A stretch of 64,000 bases of DNA from positions 124,001-188,000 of the IMG/VR virus record IMGVR_UViG_3300031787_000001, one strand, 5' to 3'. This document shows positions 53,857-61,716 of the stretch, piece after piece. The notes beneath the pieces are model-generated. The model worked only from the letters and a program-made list of their open reading frames with translations. It made no database searches and was not told where the DNA came from. The stretch comes from a virus. Every line of letters starts with the position of its first letter. The first letter of the stretch is position 1. Made by a program: the position numbers and the translations under genes.

Positions 53857-54081
53857 TTAGTAGTCTACTACAAACCATTTAATGTCAGGTCTAGTTTCAT
53901 TTAACCTTTTTTTCCATGGGTTAAGAAACTCAATGGCTTCTTTCTCATTATTAAATTTCTTTGCATGTTCCAAATTTTTCGGTCTCAAATATGGATCTTT
54001 ATGTGAGGCGTAAAAGTATTTTTCACAAAAGAAATAGTGCATGGATTTGTTTATCTCACTTTTCCCAACTATCATTTTCAT
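53857..54081 (-). CDS. Small basic hypothetical protein
   Basis: 74 aa. SMHYFFCEKYFYASHKDPYL and KWFVVDY; alpha/beta. ATGA overlap with 54078. Unrecognised. Confidence 0.72.
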   Translation of the reverse strand: MKMIVGKSEINKSMHYFFCEKYFYASHKDPYLRPKNLEHAKKFNNEKEAIEFLNPWKKRLNETRPDIKWFVVDY

Positions 54082-54326
54082 ACTCTCTTCTTTAATGTTA
54101 TGTTACCATTTACACTTAATATCACCCTACCGTCACTGAATACCGCTGGTCCCTCTCCTTCATATGCAACAATATCTTGATTAATTGTTACAGTGGGAGG
54201 TTTATTAAATGTTTTTAACCAATACCATTTATCTTTAATCCAATCTTTGATACTCATAAATAAGTTTTTATTTGGGTTTTCAGTTGTAAAATATGTTGTC
54301 CCGTCTTCTCTTTTTATTTGAAACAT
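54078..54326 (-). CDS. Small hypothetical protein
   Basis: 82 aa. MFQIKREDGTTYFTTENPNK, Trp-rich middle (IKDWIKDKWYWLKTFNKPPT) and a beta end. Unrecognised. Confidence 0.73.
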   Translation of the reverse strand: MFQIKREDGTTYFTTENPNKNLFMSIKDWIKDKWYWLKTFNKPPTVTINQDIVAYEGEGPAVFSDGRVILSVNGNITLKKRV

Positions 54327-54332
54327 TTGAGT

Positions 54333-54479
54333 TTATTTTTTTATATAAGGTTTCTTTGGTGAATACTTGTTCTGTGACATATTAAACTTTCTCATAAACA
54401 TTCCATTCAAATGTAGTCCAGGTGAACAGGATGTTATAAACATAACAAATATAATAAAAAATACTAATAACTTTCTCAT
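54333..54479 (-). CDS. Small lipoprotein (48 aa)
   Basis: MRKLLVFFIIFVMFITSC signal with lipobox, then SPGLHLNGMFMRKFNMSQNK. Start overlaps the TGA of 54476 (ATGA). Same class as the early-region lipoproteins. Confidence 0.68.
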   Translation of the reverse strand: MRKLLVFFIIFVMFITSCSPGLHLNGMFMRKFNMSQNKYSPKKPYIKK

Positions 54480-54712
54480 TTTCCATATGTTTTGTTATAG
54501 TATTTTATTGAACTTTTATCGATCATTTCGTCAGTACATCCGGCATGTTTCATATATGGTGATTCTCTTTTGTATGCCTCAATTATCTGATCCTTCTCAA
54601 TTTGTTTGGCTATTTTTTTCAATTCATATAACCTTTGGGTTGTTAATATTTTCTCTATTTTAGCATGATTAATTCTTTCAACTAACCAATCTACTGCTGT
54701 TTCCTGTGACAT
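54476..54712 (-). CDS. TAVEWL-family protein
   Basis: 78 aa. MSQETAVDWLVERINHAKIE and KKIAKQIEKDQIIEAYKRE, the fourth member of the family. Ends NKTYGK. Confidence 0.79.
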   Translation of the reverse strand: MSQETAVDWLVERINHAKIEKILTTQRLYELKKIAKQIEKDQIIEAYKRESPYMKHAGCTDEMIDKSSIKYYNKTYGK

Positions 54713-54719
54713 AAAATTT

Positions 54720-54875
54720 TTATATTTGTTTCTTAAAATATGTTAAAGGTAATTTAACATCGTTAGATTTAACATAATATGAATTGATGTTCATCCATCT
54801 TTCCTGTTTATTGTTTTCACAAATGAAATATAATTTTGAAAGTGTGTGAAACACAATGTCACCTACGATTATCAT
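54720..54875 (-). CDS. Small hypothetical protein (51 aa)
   Basis: MIIVGDIVFHTLSKLYFICE, then NNKQERWMNINSYYVKSNDV. Beta-rich; position in the operon supports it. Confidence 0.6.
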   Translation of the reverse strand: MIIVGDIVFHTLSKLYFICENNKQERWMNINSYYVKSNDVKLPLTYFKKQI

Positions 54876-54915
54876 TTTTATTTTTACTTTATGGTATTAT
54901 ACCTTTTAGTATAAA

Positions 54916-55179
54916 TTATTGTTTGGGATACGTTTTCGCATCTGAAAATGATTCTATTGAAACGAATTCGGAATGAAGATGTTCAATAATTTCTTTCATT
55001 AATTCATGATCGGGTTTACCGTCATCTTTTTCAGAAAGTTTAACCAATAAAGATATTCCCGATACAAGTATATGAGACATTTCACTAAAACTTAATTTTG
55101 GTTGAGTTGGTGGTAACTTAATAAAAACATTTGATTTACCATCTAAAATTTCAGTCTCAACAATTACACTTAAATTCAT
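54916..55179 (-). CDS. Small hypothetical protein
   Basis: 87 aa. MNLSVIVETEILDGKSNVFI and a helical acidic end. Start overlaps the HAD gene stop by one base. Unrecognised. Confidence 0.74.
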   Translation of the reverse strand: MNLSVIVETEILDGKSNVFIKLPPTQPKLSFSEMSHILVSGISLLVKLSEKDDGKPDHELMKEIIEHLHSEFVSIESFSDAKTYPKQ

Positions 55180-55700
55180 TAGTCTTCATTTTTTAAAATT
55201 TTTATTAATTTTTCTTTAATTCCACTTTGTTTAATACCTTCACTTTCTTTGGGTGTTAAAACAAAATTGTCACCAAGAAATAAACTCATATCTAAATCAT
55301 CAACACTAACCCAACTTGTGATATCATTTTTATCTTCCAACCATTTTTTTATTTCTAATGATCTAAGAAGTTCTAATGTACCTGATTGATTGATTATGGG
55401 TGTGAAGTCTATTGGTTTTTTTATTACACCCATAAGTTCATAATACTTACCAATATCTTCTAATGATCCGTGAAGTTTCCAATCTGAACTAACAACTATC
55501 TCAGCATCGGTTTCAGTTAAAACTTCATTTAAAACTTTAACTGCCTTCTTATCAAAATTATCAAATCTAAATTCAATCGGAACTTCTCTTAATGTCATAG
55601 ACATTTTCATTCTACCCCACTTCTTTTGTTTCTTATAACGAGAACCAAAATTATTTGATAGACAAATTACACCATCGTGATCCAAGAATAGAATCTTCAT
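55179..55700 (-). CDS. HAD-superfamily phosphatase (HAD_SAK-like)
   Basis: 173 aa. Motif I ILFLDHDGVICL (nucleophile in DxDG-type context, here DHDG), motif II VVSSDWKLHG, and late SWVSVDDLDM with the acidic pair. This matches HAD domains of the Swiss-army-knife RNA-repair group, which remove or move phosphates on nucleic acid ends. It could prepare RNA ends in the phage. Coupled to 55697 by overlap. Confidence 0.85.
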   Translation of the reverse strand: MKILFLDHDGVICLSNNFGSRYKKQKKWGRMKMSMTLREVPIEFRFDNFDKKAVKVLNEVLTETDAEIVVSSDWKLHGSLEDIGKYYELMGVIKKPIDFTPIINQSGTLELLRSLEIKKWLEDKNDITSWVSVDDLDMSLFLGDNFVLTPKESEGIKQSGIKEKLIKILKNED

Positions 55701-55885
55701 TTATTAAAATTAGTTTTGGATTCAAATAAATCACAAGTGTGATTTTTACTTGGTATTGATTCCAGTTTAATTTCTTTTTTTGGATTACAACATTTTAAAC
55801 CTTGCCCTACACCAACCAACCAAGCAATATACTTACAGTTATAACAAACTTTATCTTCTGATTTTATTTCATTTGTTGTTTCCAT
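55697..55885 (-). CDS. Small Cys-rich protein
   Basis: 62 aa. VCYNCKYIAWLVGVGQGLKC, then C...C: a CxxC and two later Cys suggest one zinc or iron site. Short-gene neighbours overlap on both sides. Confidence 0.75.
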   Translation of the reverse strand: METTNEIKSEDKVCYNCKYIAWLVGVGQGLKCCNPKKEIKLESIPSKNHTCDLFESKTNFNK

Positions 55886-56444
55886 TTATAACATTATTTA
55901 AATTATATTTCTCTTTAATATTATTTAACTGTGGACATTCTTTATTTACAAGAGTTTCGTCTGAATCTATCGAACCATACATATGATGACCACACTCATA
56001 TTCCCTATCCCATGCATGGAGTGAACTACCTTCTCTTTTAAGTTTGGATCCACACACACTACATATTGTCTTATCAAATACTTCAACTTTTCTTGGAATG
56101 ACACTATCAATCATTCTATTTACAATTGCTTCAGACATAGAAACATTTTCTTTTTTCAAATTTTTAAGTTCTTCCGTAGTCATTACAACAACTTCACCAT
56201 AACTTGTTATTGAATGATTTGGGTTGTTTGTATAAACATCAACAATTCCATTATCCCCATAATATTCGTCACAAAGTTCCTGAACGGAAAAACAATTGTA
56301 GTGTATATCCCAATTTATAGAACCATAGCACCTAAGTTTAGTCAAATATACAAATCCGTCAGAATATTCTCTAATCTGTCCTCTAACTTCATGAAGTTCA
56401 TCCTGCAACTTATTCATCTTATCTAGTAGATCTTGTATTTTCAT
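55869..56444 (-). CDS. Hypothetical protein with C-terminal zinc motif
   Basis: 191 aa. Coiled-coil start (KMNKLQDELHEVRGQIREYS), a middle alpha/beta part, and ICSVCGSKLKREG...YECGHHMYG near 130-155, a CxxC...CGHH likely zinc site. Possibly a ligase-like or scaffold RING-type module, but too little to say. Confidence 0.77.
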   Translation of the reverse strand: MKIQDLLDKMNKLQDELHEVRGQIREYSDGFVYLTKLRCYGSINWDIHYNCFSVQELCDEYYGDNGIVDVYTNNPNHSITSYGEVVVMTTEELKNLKKENVSMSEAIVNRMIDSVIPRKVEVFDKTICSVCGSKLKREGSSLHAWDREYECGHHMYGSIDSDETLVNKECPQLNNIKEKYNLNNVINGNNK

Positions 56445-56490
56445 TTTACACTTTTTAAAAGTTTTACTTTACATATTTTTATAAAAAAAA

Positions 56491-56697
56491 TCACCAACTT
56501 TCGTAGTCTGTTAAATTAATATCTAATTCAGGTACATCATCTCTACCTGCCAATACAATATCTCCTATTCCAGTTGGAATAAACTTAAACCAATAACCAC
56601 CACCCGCCGCACCGAACTTACCCTCATCTACTTTAGGTAAATTCTTTTTCCACTTATTATACTTTTTAATTTGTTTATCGGTAAGTTCAAATATCAT
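56491..56697 (-). CDS. Small conserved hypothetical protein
   Basis: 68 aa. MIFELTDKQIKKYNKWKKNL and FGAAGGGYWFKFIPTGIGDI. Gly-rich turn with aromatics; unrecognised family. Confidence 0.75.
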   Translation of the reverse strand: MIFELTDKQIKKYNKWKKNLPKVDEGKFGAAGGGYWFKFIPTGIGDIVLAGRDDVPELDINLTDYESW

Positions 56698-56719
56698 AGT
56701 ATATGAATTTAATATAAAA

Positions 56720-57283
56720 TCATTTATCTAATTTAACTTTTATTTTATTACAATCTTTACTTCTTAAATGTACAGACGAATCAACAGTAATTGAACTTCT
56801 GTCGGGATCCGATTTCCAAAATTCATGTCTTATTACCTGATGAATATCATAGGCGACCCTACAACTTTCATCTACATCTGGACTATATATGCCGTAACTT
56901 CCGTTATTGGGGATTTCTTCTTGGAGAAGCACATTTCTTCCTTGATTAAGAATTCTTTCTGCCTTGTCTCTTATATCGTGATATAAACCATAATCAATAG
57001 ATAATTTAATATTCTCAACATCAGTCCATTCTCTAATCTCTTCTCCATTTCCCCAACTTCCCTTTGTTTTAATATACCCATCACCAATTTCAACAACATC
57101 ACCTCTTTCTGTTCTATCACCGACTTCTAATTTCTTTTTTGGTCTGAGTTTGTCGGCCAATATTCTTTCGTATGTGGGATGTTCTTTGATTGCCCACATT
57201 TGTCCGATACCAACTCTTGAATAAAAATCAAGCGCTTTTTGTATGAGTTGTAATTGTTCGTTGGTTACAGTTAATGTTGCCAT
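56720..57283 (-). CDS. Conserved phage hypothetical protein
   Basis: 187 aa. VTNEQLQLIQKALDFYSRVG, IGQMWAIKEHPTY and the end DKAERILNQGRNVLL recur in uncharacterised proteins of large phages. No function assigned. Confidence 0.8.
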   Translation of the reverse strand: MATLTVTNEQLQLIQKALDFYSRVGIGQMWAIKEHPTYERILADKLRPKKKLEVGDRTERGDVVEIGDGYIKTKGSWGNGEEIREWTDVENIKLSIDYGLYHDIRDKAERILNQGRNVLLQEEIPNNGSYGIYSPDVDESCRVAYDIHQVIRHEFWKSDPDRSSITVDSSVHLRSKDCNKIKVKLDK

Positions 57284-57312
57284 GGTTTATTTTTTGCCTT
57301 CTGATTTTTCTT

Positions 57313-58212
57313 TTATTTTTTTATATTTTCATAATTTTTAACAAAAAAATCTATTGTTTCGTTCAATCCATCTTCTATATTAGTGAACTTAAAATCTTTT
57401 AATATTTTTTTTAGTTTTGTGTTATCAGATGGTTTTCTAAACTGACCGCTAGGTTTTGTTTTATCCCATCTTATTTCTTTTTTATATCCCATTATCTTTG
57501 TCACCAAATTTGCAACTTCTTTTATTGATATTTCTTCAGAGTTAGATAATATTATCGGTTCTGTTTTATTATATTCGTTTAATAACCTATCACATATATT
57601 GGATACATCTCTAGAAAATATGAACTCTCTTAAAGATTTACCGTCTCCCCATAATTCTAAAATTGTATCGTATTTTATAGATAAATAACATTTATGAATT
57701 ATTGCAGGTAAAACATGACCATTTTCTAAATTATAATTGTCTTTTGGTCCATAAACATTTGTTGGGATTACACAAAAATATTTTGTACCATATTGTTGAT
57801 TATATGACTTTATTTGAATATCTGACATTCTTTTTGAATACGCATATGCGTCATTTGAATGATGTGGTGGACCAAAATGTATTTTTTCCTCAATCAATGG
57901 ATATTCAATATCATCGGGGAAAACACAAGTTGACAAAAAAGCAATTAACTTTTTAACGTTAAATTCTTTTGCGTAATGAATAACATTTGTATTCATTATT
58001 ATATTTTGATAGAAAAAATCGCCTTTATGTCTCATATTAGAAAGAACTCCTCCGACTTTAGCCGCAGTATGAATAACATAATCTGGTGTATGTTTTTCGT
58101 ACATTAATTTCACTTGGTTAGAATCGGTAAGATCGAATTCTTTTCTACTTATTTTTGTTCCTTCTTTGAATTCACTGGCAATCAAACCATTTCCTGTTAT
58201 TAATTTTTTCAT
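57313..58212 (-). CDS. fcl: GDP-L-fucose synthase
   Basis: 299 aa. Short-chain-type Rossmann start (MKKLITGNGLIASEF), catalytic SxxxYxxxK in DAYAYSKRMSDIQ, and fucose-synthase features (FPDDIEYPLIEE, NVYGPKDNYNLENGHVLPA, ELWGDGKSLREFIF). It epimerises and reduces GDP-4-keto-6-deoxymannose to GDP-L-fucose with NADPH. Paired with gmd directly upstream (4-nt overlap). Suggests phage control of host surface sugar or glycosylated virions. Confidence 0.95.
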   Translation of the reverse strand: MKKLITGNGLIASEFKEGTKISRKEFDLTDSNQVKLMYEKHTPDYVIHTAAKVGGVLSNMRHKGDFFYQNIIMNTNVIHYAKEFNVKKLIAFLSTCVFPDDIEYPLIEEKIHFGPPHHSNDAYAYSKRMSDIQIKSYNQQYGTKYFCVIPTNVYGPKDNYNLENGHVLPAIIHKCYLSIKYDTILELWGDGKSLREFIFSRDVSNICDRLLNEYNKTEPIILSNSEEISIKEVANLVTKIMGYKKEIRWDKTKPSGQFRKPSDNTKLKKILKDFKFTNIEDGLNETIDFFVKNYENIKK

Positions 58213-59177
58213 TTATAATAATTTAACCAATAGTCTATCATCTCGTCGAGCATTGTTTCAAAAGTGTATTCATTATCCCATTTAGTTATATCTCTAAGTT
58301 TTGTTGAATCTCCTTTAAGGTCCTCTAATTCTTCTGGTCTAAAATATTTCTGATCTTGTTCCACATATTTCTTCCAATCTAAACCTAATTTTGAAAATAC
58401 ATATTCACATAGATCCCTAACTGAATGTGATATACCTGTTGAGCAAACAAAATCATCTGATTTATCTAATTGTAAAATCATCCACATTGCTTTAACATAA
58501 TCTTTAGCGTGGCCCCAATCTCTTGTTGCCTCTAAATTACCTAATTTTAATTTATTAGATAATCCAAGTTTTATTTTAACCGCTTCTTTACAAACTTTGT
58601 TTGTTACAAAATTGGTTCCCCTTCTTGGTGATTCGTGATTAAATAAAATCCCATTTGATATGAACATGTTATATGAGTTCCTATAATTCCTTGAAATATT
58701 ATAAGAAAAAACTTTTGCACATCCATATGGTGAAACGGGATTCATTGGTGTTGTTTCTCTTTGAAAACCATCGGAATCAATACTATTGCCGAACATCTCC
58801 GAAGAAGAGGCTTGGTATATTTTTGTGTCAGGTTTAATTAACCTAACCGCTTCAAGTAGATTTAACGTTCCTAAACCCGTGACTTGTGATGTATATATTG
58901 GTTGATCAAAAGATATTCTGACATGTGATTGTGCCGCCAAATTATATATTTCATCTGGTTGTATTTTTTGAATCACATAAATCAAAGATGATAAATCGGT
59001 CATGTCCGCATAGAATAACGTAATCTTATCGTAAATGTTATCTAATCTATACGTTTGATTTTCAGCAACAGAATTTCTTTTTAATATCCCATAAACTTTA
59101 TATTTTTTTTGAATTAAAAATTCCGATAAATAAGATCCGTCTTGCCCATTTATTCCGGTTATTAGTGCTTTCTTCAT
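58209..59177 (-). CDS. gmd: GDP-mannose 4,6-dehydratase
   Basis: 322 aa. TGINGQDGSYLSEFLI cofactor loop, the active-site Ser-Tyr-Lys in SSSEMFGNS...SPYGCAKVF, GILFNHESPRRGTNFVTNKV and NLEATRDWGHAKDYV, all typical of GMD. Makes GDP-4-keto-6-deoxy-D-mannose, the substrate of the next gene. Slightly shorter than many bacterial copies but complete. Confidence 0.96.
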   Translation of the reverse strand: MKKALITGINGQDGSYLSEFLIQKKYKVYGILKRNSVAENQTYRLDNIYDKITLFYADMTDLSSLIYVIQKIQPDEIYNLAAQSHVRISFDQPIYTSQVTGLGTLNLLEAVRLIKPDTKIYQASSSEMFGNSIDSDGFQRETTPMNPVSPYGCAKVFSYNISRNYRNSYNMFISNGILFNHESPRRGTNFVTNKVCKEAVKIKLGLSNKLKLGNLEATRDWGHAKDYVKAMWMILQLDKSDDFVCSTGISHSVRDLCEYVFSKLGLDWKKYVEQDQKYFRPEELEDLKGDSTKLRDITKWDNEYTFETMLDEMIDYWLNYYK

Positions 59178-59188
59178 TTATTTTATTT

Positions 59189-59716
59189 TTATGCTTCATT
59201 AGTTGAAATTATACCATTACTTGCTAACATTATTCTACGAATATTTGTTGGTTGTAGTTTGTATTCTGGTCTTCTTGCTTGTGATAATCTAGATTTTGCA
59301 ATTCTTGAAACACAAACTTTGTTTCCTTGATTACCACCAAGAACATGATATGCAGTTTCATCTTCTCCAACGTAGAAACCAACATGACCACCACTTTTTC
59401 TTGTGAATGTTAAGATGTCCCCTAACATAGGTGTTTGTACTCTAACACCAAACTTATTCCAATTTAAAGCCCATAGTGGACCTTCGACAACAGGTCTAGC
59501 GGCCCTGTGGATAACAATTGCAACATATAATCCACACCATGGAATTTCATCTGATTTATAGACGTTATCTAATCCAACTTCTTTTGCCCATCCCATGATG
59601 ACCGGATTGTGTTTAGGACCAACAATTTCTGTTACACCATACAATTCAACTGCCTTTAATAAATGTCTTGGTGCAGGTTCCTGTACTAACCAACGATAAG
59701 ATTTTGAAATATTCAT
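59189..59716 (-). CDS. TIGR02594-type cell-wall hydrolase (endolysin candidate)
   Basis: 175 aa. IPWCGLYVAIVIHRA (Cys nucleophile), PMLGDILTFTRKSGGHVGFY (His of the pair) and YHVLGGNQGNKVCVSRI match the NlpC/P60-like TIGR02594 family, used as endolysins and peptidoglycan hydrolases by phages. No signal peptide, so release would need a holin or other route. Confidence 0.87.
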   Translation of the reverse strand: MNISKSYRWLVQEPAPRHLLKAVELYGVTEIVGPKHNPVIMGWAKEVGLDNVYKSDEIPWCGLYVAIVIHRAARPVVEGPLWALNWNKFGVRVQTPMLGDILTFTRKSGGHVGFYVGEDETAYHVLGGNQGNKVCVSRIAKSRLSQARRPEYKLQPTNIRRIMLASNGIISTNEA

Positions 59717-59765
59717 ATTAAATGTTTTGTTTTAAAATAATGAAAAATTTCTAATTAAACAAATT

Positions 59766-60479
59766 TTAATCAACATTTGATATAATTTCCTTTATTTTTT
59801 TAAGACCCTTGTATTCTAAAATCGAATCGGACATTGAATTAATACTTTCTCTTATTATTTCTTTATGTTCCACCCATATCTGATTCAATGGTGTCATTTC
59901 AACTCTAACAAAAAATAAACTAATGTTATTACCCATACCAACTGTGGTTTGAACTTCTGTTCTAAAGTATATATCATCAATACTTTCCGGTATGGGTCTT
60001 TCGTATCTTGGGTGTTGACTTAATGAAGATAAGGATGAAAGTGTCCAAACATATCTCCTATATTTTGATCCCTCCCTTGACATTGCTGTCGTTATATTAT
60101 CACTAGACTTTCTTAATCTTTCAGATTCGGGTACTGGTTCATGAATTTGATAAAAGGATTTACCGACAATTTCATCAGGTGAGAACCCACTTGGAAAACA
60201 AAAACATATTGCAGATAATTTACCATCCTTCATAACCGCAACATCTTCCTCTAACCTAAGTCCAATATCTTTTATATTAAATGAGTTAACACCACAATAG
60301 TCACCAAGAATACGAACAACACTTTCGTCTTCTTGTTTACATAGATACTTTTCAAGTCTAAATAATTCTTTTTCTTTTTCTCTAATATAACTTTCACTAA
60401 TAACGGGACTAAAAACTTCACCATCGTACTTAACAATATCGGGACCGATGGTGTATTTTGGTTTTACCGGAAATACCAT
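59766..60479 (-). CDS. DUF3445 haem-dependent oxidative N-demethylase-like protein
   Basis: 237 aa. KYTIGPDIVKYDGEVF, LRLEEDVAVMKDGKLSAICF, CFPSGFSPDEIVGKSFYQIH, EPVP and IYFRTEVQTTVGM follow the DUF3445/HDOD order; in that family a haem-binding protein removes methyl groups from amines. The protein is shorter than typical bacterial members (often 270-300 aa). Carried by a phage it is unusual; substrate unknown, and a host origin is likely. Confidence 0.78.
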   Translation of the reverse strand: MVFPVKPKYTIGPDIVKYDGEVFSPVISESYIREKEKELFRLEKYLCKQEDESVVRILGDYCGVNSFNIKDIGLRLEEDVAVMKDGKLSAICFCFPSGFSPDEIVGKSFYQIHEPVPESERLRKSSDNITTAMSREGSKYRRYVWTLSSLSSLSQHPRYERPIPESIDDIYFRTEVQTTVGMGNNISLFFVRVEMTPLNQIWVEHKEIIRESINSMSDSILEYKGLKKIKEIISNVD

Positions 60480-60489
60480 GTAAATTATT

Positions 60490-60612
60490 TTATCTTAAAC
60501 GATTCTTACCACATTTCATTCCACCTTTCTGTGATGCTTGATATGGTGTAAGATTCCTACCACAAGAAATTAATAATGTGGTTATGAGAAGGGTTAATAA
60601 TATTTTTTTCAT
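60490..60612 (-). CDS. Small lipoprotein (40 aa)
   Basis: MKKILLTLLITTLLISC signal with lipobox, then GRNLTPYQASQKGGMKCGKN. Start overlaps the stop of 60609 (ATGA). Same class as other lipoproteins here. Confidence 0.68.
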   Translation of the reverse strand: MKKILLTLLITTLLISCGRNLTPYQASQKGGMKCGKNRLR

Positions 60613-60791
60613 TTTTTACTAATTTTTATAATTTGGATCTCTTTCACGTTGGATCCAATATTACCTGTTGCCCTGATTTTTCTTTCCGCTTCGGAACTTG
60701 AATCAGATTCCATAATTAATGTTGTTCCTTGTGATAATTTACTATTGTTCGCATAAACTAAATAGTAAGTAACTTCATAATGATTTGCCAT
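60609..60791 (-). CDS. Small hypothetical protein
   Basis: 60 aa. MANHYEVTYYLVYANNSKLS, then SSSEAERKIRATGNIGSNVK: beta-alpha. Unrecognised. Confidence 0.72.
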   Translation of the reverse strand: MANHYEVTYYLVYANNSKLSQGTTLIMESDSSSEAERKIRATGNIGSNVKEIQIIKISKK

Positions 60792-60826
60792 AATTTCTTA
60801 TTTATTTCAACAAAGATAAGGTTATT

Positions 60827-61459
60827 TTATTTAATAATCTTAAATAAATGATAATCGTATGTTTTATTTTCTATATATACAGAAATAAAATTCATTCCCC
60901 TTACTAAGAAATCATTTAAATTAATTTCATATTGTTTTTTAACCCAACATCTGTGTTTAAACAATATTCTACCGACACCATCATAAATGATTGTTATTTG
61001 ATTATCAGATAAATTACCAAAATCACTTTTTAGTATACCACCGACAAACGATACTTTGTATGTACTTGATGATCTAATTGGTTTTATCACATTAGTTTCA
61101 TTAAGAGATAGGACAACTAAACTCGTGTTAATTTCTAACCAACCCATATCTGGTCTAGTTATACAAGCTGTTTCGGCTTTAGCTCTAAATAATATGTTTA
61201 TATTAGTTGGTCGTGCAACATATACTGTTTCACATTCTAATGCTCTAACTATTATATCAATAGCAGAATCTTGATCAGCTTTTGTTCTAATTCTTGCTTC
61301 ACAATCTTGTTTGTTACACACTATAAAAGTGTGTTGTTCATTAGAATATCCTAAATAGTTTATTCTAATTACATTATTTTCAAAAAACTGACCTCCGTTT
61401 TGGGAGAAAGAAAAATTTGATATTAATAGTAATAAAAATGTAATTAAATGTGTTTTCAT
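60827..61459 (-). CDS. Exported beta-rich protein with a sorting-domain-like tail
   Basis: 210 aa. A Sec signal peptide (MKTHLITFLLLLISNFSFSQ) is clear. The mature part is beta-rich with two Cys pairs. The last 55 residues (ITIIYDGVGRILFKHR ... LNDFLVRGMNFISVYI ... FKIIK) resemble, weakly, the C-terminal sorting domains of Bacteroidota type IX secretion cargo. If real, the phage product would be exported and placed on the surface. Confirmation needs a profile search. Confidence 0.76.
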   Translation of the reverse strand: MKTHLITFLLLLISNFSFSQNGGQFFENNVIRINYLGYSNEQHTFIVCNKQDCEARIRTKADQDSAIDIIVRALECETVYVARPTNINILFRAKAETACITRPDMGWLEINTSLVVLSLNETNVIKPIRSSSTYKVSFVGGILKSDFGNLSDNQITIIYDGVGRILFKHRCWVKKQYEINLNDFLVRGMNFISVYIENKTYDYHLFKIIK

Positions 61460-61490
61460 ATTAAAGGTATATACTATATATATATCTTAA

Positions 61491-61655
61491 TTATTCATTT
61501 TCGTAAGGATCGGGTGCACAAATATACTTTCTCCACCACCTACCAAATTTCGTGTCTTCATTGTTAGCAACATATACCTCACCAACAATCAAACCAAATA
61601 AAAAAATGAATGAAATTACACATAAAATGAAAAAAATGACAAGACTTTTTAACAT
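61491..61655 (-). CDS. Single-helix membrane protein (54 aa)
   Basis: MLKSLVIFFILCVISFIFLF helix then a basic, aromatic tail (FGRWWRKYICAPDPYENE). Own start about 60 nt from the plus-strand gene at 61717. Confidence 0.63.
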   Translation of the reverse strand: MLKSLVIFFILCVISFIFLFGLIVGEVYVANNEDTKFGRWWRKYICAPDPYENE

Positions 61656-61702
61656 AAAAATAATTTTAATCCGAAGTTAATAAATATTTTCAATAAAAAA
61701 AA

Positions 61703-61710
61703 ATATTTAT
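61703..61710 (+). promoter_or_regulatory. ATATTTAT candidate late signal
   Basis: ATATTTAT 6 nt before the start at 61717, on the plus strand. Confidence 0.45.
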
Positions 61711-61716
61711 TTAGAT

